A DNA stretch of 64,000 nucleotides from Pseudochrobactrum asaccharolyticum (GTDB lineage: Bacteria > Pseudomonadota > Alphaproteobacteria > Rhizobiales > Rhizobiaceae): positions 372,001 to 436,000 of the forward strand of contig NZ_QNRH01000004.1 of assembly GCF_003314995.1 (NCBI RefSeq), in the 5' to 3' direction. Position numbers and translations under genes: made by a program. Shown in pieces: positions 35,996 to 43,679 of this stretch (position 1 is its first letter; each line of letters opens with the position of its first letter). The notes under the pieces were generated by a model. It saw only the letters and a list, made by a program, of their open reading frames with translations. It was not told the origin of the DNA and ran no database searches.

Positions 35996-37120
35996 TTATT
36001 CGACCGGCTCGAAGTCCTTACCGTTATAGCGCATCAGCCGGTACGGGTTTTGTTTTCGCAAGCCTGCCGGCGAAAAGCTGACAGCGCCAATGGCTGTGTC
36101 AAATTGTGTGCTGCGCAGGATTTCAGCCGGTTGTTTCGGTGGATTGGATTGATCCGCCAATGCCTGCGCTACAATTTGCACGGCGCTATAGGCTGGTAGC
36201 GCATAGCCATCAGCCAGCATGTCACCGGTATCTGTTTGTTTTTGTGCCAGCGCTGATATGGCTTTAACGGCACCCTCAGCCGAAGCTTGCATTGACATGT
36301 CCGGTAGGCCGCTCATTAGCAAACCGACTGGCAGAGGGTTTTGCGGATCGAAGCGCAACAGGCTTTCCGTACCGGCAATGGTCAATGGCCAGCCTGCTGC
36401 TGCAGCACTACGGGCAATTATTGCAGCATCATCCCCTTCACCGCCAAGCAGGATATGGTTGATACCGGCGCGTTTCAGTTGGGCGATTAAAGCATTTTGC
36501 GAGGTCTGGGCAGGGCGGTAAGTGTCGTTTAGGGCAGGCTCCAGACCACGGGCTTTCAATGCCTGCAGGATTGTTCGCGCAAAGTCACGTCCCTGCACAG
36601 TGCCATCTTCCAGCAGAGCGAAAGGTGTCTTCTGCCATTGAGGTGCGAGCTTATCCGCAAGAACATTAGCTGCGAGCTTGCGATCCGGAGTGAGGCGGAA
36701 AATACCTAAGTTCTGTCTGTTTTCCTGCTCCTGAAGGATCGGTTGGCGGCTGCCGAGGCTGAGGATGGCAATGCCGTCCTGTTCCAAAACCGGTGCAGCG
36801 CCTTCCAGCGATTCACTGCACAGATAGCCGATGACATATTTGATATTGGCCTGCCGGATTTTTTCTGCCGTGGCTGCATCCTGATCGGCTTTGCAAGCTT
36901 CCTGCATATAAACAAGGCTGACCGGATATTGATTTTGTAATTTTGCCGCCTCGGTTCCAAGCCGGATTTGCTGCGCCAAAACGGCATAAGGGCCTTCAAA
37001 CGGGGCGACGACAGCGATCTTCTGCAGCTTATCATCAGTATTTGCCTGTCCGTAGGCATAACCCGTTGTCAGAACGCTCAGTCCTGTAAAAAGACAGCAA
37101 AATTTGGCGACCAGTCTCAT
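35996..37120 (-). CDS. Type-1 periplasmic ligand-binding protein (LivJ-like), orphan
   Basis: This 374-residue preprotein starts at ATG 37120, with a signal peptide ending at about AYGQA. The mature part is a Leu/Ile/Val-binding-type fold: KIAVVAPFEGPYAVLAQQIRLG, then VIGYLCSESLEGAAPVL and a central ILSLGSRQPILQ strand. Two Cys in the N-lobe may form a disulphide. It has no permease or ATPase genes beside it, so it must share a transporter or act as a sensor. It is co-transcribed with the P1 peptidase gene. Ligand unknown. Confidence 0.8.
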   Translation of the reverse strand: MRLVAKFCCLFTGLSVLTTGYAYGQANTDDKLQKIAVVAPFEGPYAVLAQQIRLGTEAAKLQNQYPVSLVYMQEACKADQDAATAEKIRQANIKYVIGYLCSESLEGAAPVLEQDGIAILSLGSRQPILQEQENRQNLGIFRLTPDRKLAANVLADKLAPQWQKTPFALLEDGTVQGRDFARTILQALKARGLEPALNDTYRPAQTSQNALIAQLKRAGINHILLGGEGDDAAIIARSAAAAGWPLTIAGTESLLRFDPQNPLPVGLLMSGLPDMSMQASAEGAVKAISALAQKQTDTGDMLADGYALPAYSAVQIVAQALADQSNPPKQPAEILRSTQFDTAIGAVSFSPAGLRKQNPYRLMRYNGKDFEPVE

Positions 37121-37268
37121 GCGTTTATGTACAACCCTGATGAATAAAAGATCCTGCACCAGAGGTAGAATGTTCTGTATCCGCTTGCAATGGCATAAGT
37201 TTGCAGGAGAGGGCAGATAATCTGTCGTTAGAACAGTTCCTGTTTTGATTGAAGCATTGGAAATGCTC

Positions 37269-37444
37269 TAACTATTTATTGTGGTGTACATCTTGTTCCG
37301 AAATCCGCTTCGCAGTTTTCGGGATGTGCTTTAAAATGAGTATTATAGCATTTCCAGTAAAAGTGCGAAGCGGTTTTGCGTCGGATAATGCGTAAAAGCA
37401 AATAGTTACGGCGGTTCCAACGATTCAGTCTTAACTGGAACCGC
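37269..37444. repeat. Large palindromic element (family C)
   Basis: TAACTATTT 37269-37277 pairs with AAATAGTTA 37400-37408, enclosing CCGCTTCGCA with TGCGAAGCGG. This gives a 140-base imperfect inverted repeat. Immediately after it GCGGTTCCA pairs with TGGAACCGC (37411-37444). The inner AGCATTTCC..AAGTGCGAAGCGG block looks like a known type of rhizobial dispersed intergenic repeat. No open frame lies within it. Confidence 0.6.
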
Positions 37445-37595
37445 TGTAAACTCAGGATTTAGTTTTTATGAGTTGCAAAATCTGACATCACTGTCATTTG
37501 ATTGCCGAAATGAGACACATGATGCTGTAAAACGCGCACCGGACGTGTAAGGGTGTGCTAAATCTATACGCATTTATACAAACAGAGCGACGCAG

Positions 37596-38138
37596 ATGAA
37601 TATGGTGAAGTCTATCGTGACGACAAATCAGGCCGTGGATCCGTTGAGTTATCGCAATGCGATGAGCCAGTTTGCCGGTGCGGTTAATATTGTAACGACA
37701 GACGGACCTGCAGGGCGCCGTGCTCTGACGCTTTCTGCCGGTTGCTCGGTCTCAGACAATCCGGCAACGATTTTGATCTGCTTGCAGCGCATTCATACTG
37801 ATAATTTGATGTTTATTGAAAACGGTGTCTTTGCTTTCAATGTACTTCATGCAGGGCAGAAAGATCTCGCGGAAGCTTTTGCCGGTCGCAATCAGCTGAC
37901 AATGGGTGAGCGTTTTGCATTGGGTGAGTGGGATACGCTTCAGACCGGTTCACCGGTGCTGAAAAATGCACTGGCAAGCCTCGATTGCAAAATTATCTCC
38001 TGTCAGGATCATGCAACGCATCATGTGCTGTTCGGGGAAGTGCTGGCGCTACGCCAGATTTCGGCAGAGCAGTCACAGGCTGACGGTAATGAAGCGCTGG
38101 TTTATCTCAACCGCGCCTATCATCAGCTTAAAATCTGA
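37596..38138 (+). CDS. Flavin reductase-domain protein (HpaC/FMN-binding split barrel)
   Basis: This 180-residue protein is of the flavin reductase-like FMN-binding family. The N-terminal YRNAMSQFAGAVNIVTT and LSAGCSVSDNPATILICL strands bind FMN. The middle has FAFNVLHAGQKDLAEAFAGR, and the C-terminus has HHVLFGEV. Such proteins supply reduced FMN/FAD to two-component monooxygenases with NAD(P)H. No partner oxygenase lies nearby. It could start at 37596 or at ATG 37602. A terminator follows. Confidence 0.88.
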   Translation: MNMVKSIVTTNQAVDPLSYRNAMSQFAGAVNIVTTDGPAGRRALTLSAGCSVSDNPATILICLQRIHTDNLMFIENGVFAFNVLHAGQKDLAEAFAGRNQLTMGERFALGEWDTLQTGSPVLKNALASLDCKIISCQDHATHHVLFGEVLALRQISAEQSQADGNEALVYLNRAYHQLKI

Positions 38139-38176
38139 AGCCTGTTAATTAACAAAGACATGGTTTGACAATGAAG

Positions 38177-38209
38177 CCCGTGCGCAGCACTCTGCGCGCG
38201 GGTATTTTT
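38177..38209 (+). terminator. Intrinsic terminator after flavin reductase
   Basis: CCCGTGCGCAG / CTGCGCGCGGG stem (one G-T) followed by a T-rich run. Confidence 0.85.
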
Positions 38210-38260
38210 ATTATAGGAATGCTCAAGGACTAAAAGGGGAGGCTGCAAAGGGAGATTGCA

Positions 38261-39163
38261 GTGGGAATTTTACGTAATTCATTGCGGCCTGCGGGCGTGA
38301 TGGTTCTGGCTGCTGGTTTGTTCGCGTCCGGCATGGCCTATGGTCAGCCGTCTGTTTCACCGTTTAAGGATGACCTGTTTTCTGCGCAAACCGTGTTGAA
38401 AAGCGCGGATAGCGGCAATTATCTCATTCTTGATTATGATGAAATGCGCGACATCAACGGGCGCGATACGATTGTTGAAAAGCGCGTTCAGGATAAATAT
38501 GTCTCGCTGAAAATACGTGCACAGCAGAAAGACCTGACTGTGCAGACTGCGGCCGGTATGGTCAAAACCTACCAGATTGGCAAGCTGACACCGCAGACCT
38601 CGATGATTGTGCTCTATCTGCATGGCAAGGGTGGCAGCCGTCATCAGGGCGTGAATGATTTTACCTTTGGCGGGAATTTCAACCGGCTGAAAAATCTGGT
38701 CACACAGACCGGTGGTGTTTATCTGGTGCCTGACTTTTCCGATTTTGCTGCTAAGGGCACTGCCGAAATTGCCGGATTGATTGCAGTTGCAAAACAAAAC
38801 GCACCAAAGGCCAAAGTGTTTGTTACCTGTGGTTCAGCAGGGGGCGTCTTATGCTGGCAGCTGGCATCCGATGCAAATGCCTCAACGCAAATTGACGGGC
38901 TGGCACTGCTCGGCTCGCTCTGGGATGATGAGTTTCGCAAGAGTGCTGCGTTTAAGCGCAAAATACCGGTGTTCCTAAGTCATGGCAGCCGTGATCCGGT
39001 TTTTGCCATTGATAGTCAGGAAGCCTTTTATCGCTCGTTGCGGAAAGCCAAGGGCGGATATCCGGTGGTGATGCATCGTTATGAGACCGGCAATCACGGT
39101 ACACCGATCCGTATGACTGACTGGCGGGTTGCATTGAACTGGCTGGCGAGTAAAGCGCCATGA
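38261..39163 (+). CDS. Secreted alpha/beta hydrolase
   Basis: This 300-residue preprotein uses GTG 38261, with AAGGGAG upstream. The signal peptide ends at about AYGQP. An alpha/beta-hydrolase fold is shown by the oxyanion region LYLHGKGGSRHQG, the nucleophile elbow CGSAGG (Ser192), Asp245 in HGSRDPVF and His279 in GNHGTP. It is periplasmic. The substrate class (ester, peptide or polymer) is unknown. The N-terminal 90 residues contain an unusual charged strand region before the hydrolase core. Single gene with its own ribosome site. Confidence 0.78.
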   Translation: MGILRNSLRPAGVMVLAAGLFASGMAYGQPSVSPFKDDLFSAQTVLKSADSGNYLILDYDEMRDINGRDTIVEKRVQDKYVSLKIRAQQKDLTVQTAAGMVKTYQIGKLTPQTSMIVLYLHGKGGSRHQGVNDFTFGGNFNRLKNLVTQTGGVYLVPDFSDFAAKGTAEIAGLIAVAKQNAPKAKVFVTCGSAGGVLCWQLASDANASTQIDGLALLGSLWDDEFRKSAAFKRKIPVFLSHGSRDPVFAIDSQEAFYRSLRKAKGGYPVVMHRYETGNHGTPIRMTDWRVALNWLASKAP

Positions 39164-39334
39164 TGACGCAAAGGTAAAAGGCAACCCTAAGCGTTTTGTT
39201 TGTGGAGCATGAAGGATTGTTTACCAGTGTGACCGTGCTGCCACTCGACATTTCAGAAAAACCGAATAGTTTCGGCTCAGAAAATGTGAAGATTTCACAG
39301 AGTTATCATCTGTTTTATAAAAATGAGGCATGTA

Positions 39335-39820
39335 ATGCGCACCAGCACGGGTAACGCAAAACGTTTGGTACTATTGGCAATGTTTGCTCCGCTGGTTGCC
39401 GCCTGTACAACCACATCAGGCACAACAACGACTGCGCCGACCACAGCCGCTGCACAGGCTCCGGCACCGGTTGCAGCACAGCTGCCAAGCTTCCCGCAGC
39501 TGGTACGCAGCAATGTGGCTCCTGAGCTGGCCAATCCGTGCATTACAGCGGCTGCAAACCGCTATTTCATTCCTGAGCGTGTGATCACTGCCGTTGACAG
39601 CCGCTCCGGCGGCGGCGGCAATACAGATGTAATCCTGAAAGTGGATTCACGCGATGCACGCTGCACCATCAGCGCCAATGGTACTGTGCGCTCGGTCGTT
39701 GATACCAGCCCGATGAGCGCAGATCAGCGCGCAGCCAATGAAGCTGCTGCAAAAGCTGCCAGTGCACCGGCTGCAGCGCCTGCGAAGAAAGCAGCTGCAA
39801 AGCAGAAAAAAGCCAGCTGA
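39335..39820 (+). CDS. Ala-rich lipoprotein, unknown function
   Basis: The product of about 161 residues has a lipoprotein signal and lipobox LVAAC near residues 17-21. A Thr/Ala/Pro linker follows (about 22-55). A compact domain then contains two Cys (NPCITAAANRYF, RDARCTISANG) that could pair, and the tail is Ala/Lys-rich. ATG 39335 has GAGG at a good distance. The central domain recalls small rhizobial outer-membrane lipoproteins, but I cannot name it. A strong terminator follows. Confidence 0.7.
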   Translation: MRTSTGNAKRLVLLAMFAPLVAACTTTSGTTTTAPTTAAAQAPAPVAAQLPSFPQLVRSNVAPELANPCITAAANRYFIPERVITAVDSRSGGGGNTDVILKVDSRDARCTISANGTVRSVVDTSPMSADQRAANEAAAKAASAPAAAPAKKAAAKQKKAS

Positions 39821-39840
39821 TATTAAAGCTGAGAATTACA

Positions 39841-39871
39841 AAAAGCCGCTCTGTAACAGAGCGGCTTTTTT
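39841..39871 (+). terminator. Intrinsic terminator
   Basis: AAAAGCCGCTCTGT / ACAGAGCGGCTTTT stem plus T-run after the lipoprotein gene. Confidence 0.92.
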
Positions 39872-39929
39872 GTTTGAGGAAATGATTCCGGTTTTTCGTG
39901 TAAGGTATTGAAAAATTGGTTTTAAATAT

Positions 39930-39960
39930 AAAAAAGGCCGCAGTCGTAAGACGTGCGGCC
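39930..39960 (-). terminator. Intrinsic terminator for the dipeptide operon
   Basis: Read on the minus strand, GGCCGCA / TGCGGCC with an inner GTC/GAC and a run of six Ts, about 130 bases past the last ATPase gene. Confidence 0.75.
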
Positions 39961-39985
39961 TGATTGGTTTTTATATGCGTAATAC

Positions 39986-40082
39986 CAAGGCTTTAAGATG
40001 CTGACGCATCACGCCTTGAAAAATTTCAATCGCCACTCGGGCTTAACCAAAACACCATGAGTTATACTCATGGTGTTTTGGT
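39986..40082. repeat. Two adjacent palindromes, one with a perfect 17-base stem
   Basis: CAAGGC/GCCTTG (39986-40018) with inner GATGC/GCATC, then ACCAAAACACCATGAGT pairing perfectly with its complement at 40066-40082 around a TAT loop. Both lack T-runs, so they look like extragenic palindromes rather than terminators. Confidence 0.65.
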
Positions 40083-40088
40083 ATAAGA

Positions 40089-40853
40089 TCAGCGTTTGAA
40101 GCCTTCACTCGCATTCATCAGATTGCGGGTGTAATCTTCTTTGAGATTGCCCTTGGCCAGATCATCTGCCTTCAGCTTCTCAACAATCGTACCGTTCTGC
40201 ATCACAGCCAGTTCGTCACACATATGGGTGATAACGGCCAGATCGTGACTGACCATAACGAAGGTCAGCTTACGGTCGCGACGGATCTGCTCCAGCAGAT
40301 TGAGCACTTCCGCCTGAACGGAAGCATCAAGCGCTGAGGTTGGCTCATCCAGCAGCAAAATGCTCGGCTCTACGATGAGAGCACGGGCAATTGCGATACG
40401 CTGGCGCTGACCACCGGAAAGCTGGTGCGGATAGCGGAAGCGGAAGCCGGAACCTAAGCCCACTTCATCCAATGCACGCACGATACGCTTTTCTGTATCC
40501 TTGATGCCGTGGATCGCCAATGGCTCCAGCAACAGGCGGTCTACAGTCTGGCGCGGATGCAGGGAACCGTAAGGGTCCTGAAACACCATCTGCACAGTAT
40601 TGTAAAAAGCCTTGTCGCGTGGTGTCGGTACCGGCTTGCCGTTTATTTCTACCTTGCCGGAGAAGGTTGGTGCCAATCCAGCCACTGCGCGCAGCAGCGT
40701 GGATTTACCGGAACCGGATTCGCCGACCAGACCAAAGGAAGAGCCGCTTTCAACTGTGATTGAAGCATCTTTCAGGGCATGGAATTCATTGAACATCACA
40801 TTGAGATTTTCAATGAAAAGAGCCGGTGTTTTTGTGCTGTTGCCGGTTGTCAT
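40089..40853 (-). CDS. Dipeptide/oligopeptide-type ABC ATPase (DppF-like)
   Basis: This 254-residue ATPase has Walker A VGESGSGKST, the signature LSGGQRQR and Walker B ILLLDEPTSALD. VFQDPYGSLHP is the Q-loop motif of peptide/nickel importers. It is shorter than typical DppF (about 330) because the C-terminal oligopeptide-specific extension is missing. ATG 40853 overlaps the preceding ATPase stop as ATGA. The hydrophobic TM gene partners are encoded upstream. Last gene of the operon. Confidence 0.9.
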   Translation of the reverse strand: MTTGNSTKTPALFIENLNVMFNEFHALKDASITVESGSSFGLVGESGSGKSTLLRAVAGLAPTFSGKVEINGKPVPTPRDKAFYNTVQMVFQDPYGSLHPRQTVDRLLLEPLAIHGIKDTEKRIVRALDEVGLGSGFRFRYPHQLSGGQRQRIAIARALIVEPSILLLDEPTSALDASVQAEVLNLLEQIRRDRKLTFVMVSHDLAVITHMCDELAVMQNGTIVEKLKADDLAKGNLKEDYTRNLMNASEGFKR

Positions 40854-41686
40854 GTGCGCCACTCCGCCTGACGTTGCAGGGTTGGCAGCGGATGACGGTC
40901 AGAACCGATCTTTGGCATGCAGTTCAATAGTCCCTGAGTATATGGATGTTTTGCATTGGCCAGATCGCTTGCAGCAATTTCCTCAACAATACGTCCGGCA
41001 TACATCACGATAACGCGGTCGCAGAAAGAGGAAACCAGACGCAGGTCGTGGCTGATGAAAATCAGCCCCATACCGCGATCAGCTACCAGCTTGTCGAGAA
41101 TGCCGAGCACTTCGAGCTGCACGGTCACGTCAAGAGCCGAGGTCGGCTCGTCAGCGATCAGCAGTTCTGGCTGGGCAATCAGCATCATCGCGATCATTAC
41201 GCGCTGTCCCATACCGCCGGATACTTCATGCGGATAGAGATCAAACACGCGCTCAGGATCACGGATCTGCACCGCTTCCAGCATTTCCAGAGCCTTTTGA
41301 CGGGCTTCGGATTTGTTGATGCGGGCATGAGCCGAAAGGGTCTCAATGATCTGGCGACCAATGGTCATCACCGGATTGAGCGAATATTTCGGATCCTGCA
41401 GAACCATGGCCACACGGCTGCCGCGTAAAGACCGGCGTTCTTTTGCGGAGATGCCGAGCAGATCAATGCCATCAAACTCTAGACGCTTGGCAGTGATTTT
41501 AGCATGGGGCGGTGTCAGCCCCATGATGGCACGGCCGGTCTGGGATTTACCCGAGCCGGATTCACCCACAATGCCGAGACGCTCGCGGCCAAGTGTGAAA
41601 GAGACGCCGCGAACGGCTTCAATCGCACCGGTGCGGGTAGGGAAGGATACCCGCAGATCGTCAACGTAAAGTAATTTGTCACTCAT
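40850..41686 (-). CDS. Dipeptide/oligopeptide-type ABC ATPase (DppD-like)
   Basis: This 278-residue ATPase has Walker A VGESGSGKSQ, the Q-loop LQDPKYSLNP, the signature VSGGMGQR (a slight variation) and Walker B LLIADEPTSALD. The C-terminus contains HPYTQGLLNCMPKIG, the peptide-importer tail. It pairs with the shorter ATPase. It overlaps the permease gene by 4 bases at its start and the next ATPase at its end. Confidence 0.91.
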   Translation of the reverse strand: MSDKLLYVDDLRVSFPTRTGAIEAVRGVSFTLGRERLGIVGESGSGKSQTGRAIMGLTPPHAKITAKRLEFDGIDLLGISAKERRSLRGSRVAMVLQDPKYSLNPVMTIGRQIIETLSAHARINKSEARQKALEMLEAVQIRDPERVFDLYPHEVSGGMGQRVMIAMMLIAQPELLIADEPTSALDVTVQLEVLGILDKLVADRGMGLIFISHDLRLVSSFCDRVIVMYAGRIVEEIAASDLANAKHPYTQGLLNCMPKIGSDRHPLPTLQRQAEWRT

Positions 41687-42612
41687 TGGTTGTTGCCTCG
41701 CGGATCAAGAGCGTCACGCAGGCCATCACCAAGCAGGTTGAAGCCAAGGCTGACAATGAGAATGGCCATACCCGGTACAGCGGCAACCCACCACTGGTCG
41801 AGAATGAAACGACGGCCGGAAGCAATCATTGCACCCCATTCAGGCAGCGGCGGCTGAGCACCAAGACCGAGGAAGCCCAGGCCAGCAGCAGTCAGAATAA
41901 TACCGGCCATATCCAGCGTCACACGAACGATCAGCGAGGACAGGCAAAGCGGCATAATATGACGGATAACGATACGGGCAGGCGATGCCCCCATCAGTTT
42001 GACAGCCGAGATATAATCCGAATTGCGCAGGGTCAGTGTTTCCGCACGGGCAATACGGGCATAAGGCGGCCATGAGGTGATGGCGATAGCGATAACCGCG
42101 TTTTCAATGCCGGGTCCGAGAGCCGCAACAAAAGCGAGCGCCAGAATGAGCTTCGGAAACGCAAGGAAAATATCGGTAATACGCATGAGAAGCGCATCAA
42201 CCCAGCCACCGGCATAACCGGCAACGGTGCCAACCAGAAGGCCGACCGGTGCGGACAGAATAGCAACCAGCAGAACAACATAGAGTGTCCAGCGGGAGCC
42301 GTAGATCAGGCGGGAGAGAATATCACGCCCCTGATCATCTGTACCCAGCAGGTAGCCCGGTGAACCCATTGGCAGCAGGCGTGAATTGGCCAGATCACCG
42401 GAAACCGGTGAATGTGGTGCAAGCCATGGTGCAAAAGCTGCAACAAAAACCAGCAGACCGATAATCGCCAGACCGAGTACCGCAAGTTTATTCGCGGTAA
42501 AACGGCGCCAGATCATATAGGAGCGGCCGAGTTTAGCCTGTGCACGGGATTGCGGACGCTCGGAGAGCAGCCATTCCCGCCATGTTTCTTTAGGAAGTGT
42601 CGTCTCACTCAT
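41683..42612 (-). CDS. Dipeptide-type ABC permease (DppC-like)
   Basis: This 309-residue permease has a hydrophilic N-terminus, then the DppC motif LLGTDDQGRDILSRLIYGSR (about 90-110) and the coupling loop SAVKLMGASPARIVIRHIMP. The C-terminus ends LLGDGLRDALDPR. It forms the pore with the preceding permease. Start and stop overlap neighbours by 4 bases each, showing tight coupling. Confidence 0.92.
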   Translation of the reverse strand: MSETTLPKETWREWLLSERPQSRAQAKLGRSYMIWRRFTANKLAVLGLAIIGLLVFVAAFAPWLAPHSPVSGDLANSRLLPMGSPGYLLGTDDQGRDILSRLIYGSRWTLYVVLLVAILSAPVGLLVGTVAGYAGGWVDALLMRITDIFLAFPKLILALAFVAALGPGIENAVIAIAITSWPPYARIARAETLTLRNSDYISAVKLMGASPARIVIRHIMPLCLSSLIVRVTLDMAGIILTAAGLGFLGLGAQPPLPEWGAMIASGRRFILDQWWVAAVPGMAILIVSLGFNLLGDGLRDALDPRGNNQ

Positions 42613-43673
42613 CGTGCGCGCGTCCGTGGGTCGAGTGTCCGATAGAGCAGATCGGAAAGCAGATTAAGGGCAATAAACACAGAGCCGATGACAATGGTGC
42701 CGCCAAGAACAGCATTCATATCAGCGCTTTGCAGAGAATTGGTGATATAGAGGCCAAGTCCCGGCCATGAGAATACGGTCTCAGTCAGAACCGAGCCTTC
42801 AAGCATACCGGCATAGGATAGAGCAATCACGGTAACGAGCGGCACTGCAGCATTGCGCAGAGCATGACCCCAGATGATTTTTGTCTCACTCAGGCCTTTT
42901 GCACGGGCAGCAACGATGTATTCCTGATCCAGTTCATTCAGCATGAAAGAACGGGTCATGCGGCTGATATAGGCCATCGAGAAATAACCGAGCAGCGATG
43001 CAGGCAGAATAATATGCGAGAGAATATTGCCCAGTGCATCCCATTGACGCTGAATAATCGCATCGAGAATGTAAAGACCGGTGATTGAGGTAAAGGTATA
43101 TTCATAGGCCACGTCAATACGACCCGGACCTGCAACCCAGCCAAGCTTTGCGTAGAAAATCAGCAGGCAGATCATACCGAGCCAGAAAATCGGCACAGAA
43201 TAACCGAACAGGCCGACAACGCGTACCAGCTGATCAATAAAGCTGCCGCGCTTTACAGCTGCGAGCACGCCAAGCGGAATACCAATAACTGCACCGATCA
43301 GCGTACCGATGGTGGCCAGTTCCATGGTTGCCGGGAAAACGCGTTTGATATCTGTCATGACCGGATTAGAGGTCAGAACCGACATGCCGAAATCGCCGGA
43401 CAGAGCCTTCTGGACATAAATAATAAACTGCTGCCAGACAGGTAAGTTAAATCCTAACTCTTCGCGGGTGCGCTCAATAACATGAGCCGGTGCGCGGTCA
43501 CCGAGAATTGCAAGAACCGGATCAACCGGAATGACGCGACCGATAAAGAAGGTCACTGCGAGCAATCCGAGATAGGTTGTGATGACGACCAGCAAGAAGC
43601 TCCCGATGCCGAGAGCCCATTTGCTGATCCGGGCGTTTTTGCGCCCGGATGTTGTTACAGTAGTTACACTCAT
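42609..43673 (-). CDS. Dipeptide-type ABC permease (DppB-like)
   Basis: This 354-residue permease is recognised by ELGFNLPVWQQFIIYVQKAL with GDFGMS, the coupling loop VAARAKGLSETKIIWGHALR and the PGLGLYITNSLQSAD end motif. It is slightly longer than E. coli DppB because of an extra loop (about 190-215, between membrane spans). It begins 6 bases after the binding-protein stop. Confidence 0.92.
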   Translation of the reverse strand: MSVTTVTTSGRKNARISKWALGIGSFLLVVITTYLGLLAVTFFIGRVIPVDPVLAILGDRAPAHVIERTREELGFNLPVWQQFIIYVQKALSGDFGMSVLTSNPVMTDIKRVFPATMELATIGTLIGAVIGIPLGVLAAVKRGSFIDQLVRVVGLFGYSVPIFWLGMICLLIFYAKLGWVAGPGRIDVAYEYTFTSITGLYILDAIIQRQWDALGNILSHIILPASLLGYFSMAYISRMTRSFMLNELDQEYIVAARAKGLSETKIIWGHALRNAAVPLVTVIALSYAGMLEGSVLTETVFSWPGLGLYITNSLQSADMNAVLGGTIVIGSVFIALNLLSDLLYRTLDPRTRAR

Positions 43674-43679
43674 ACCGTG

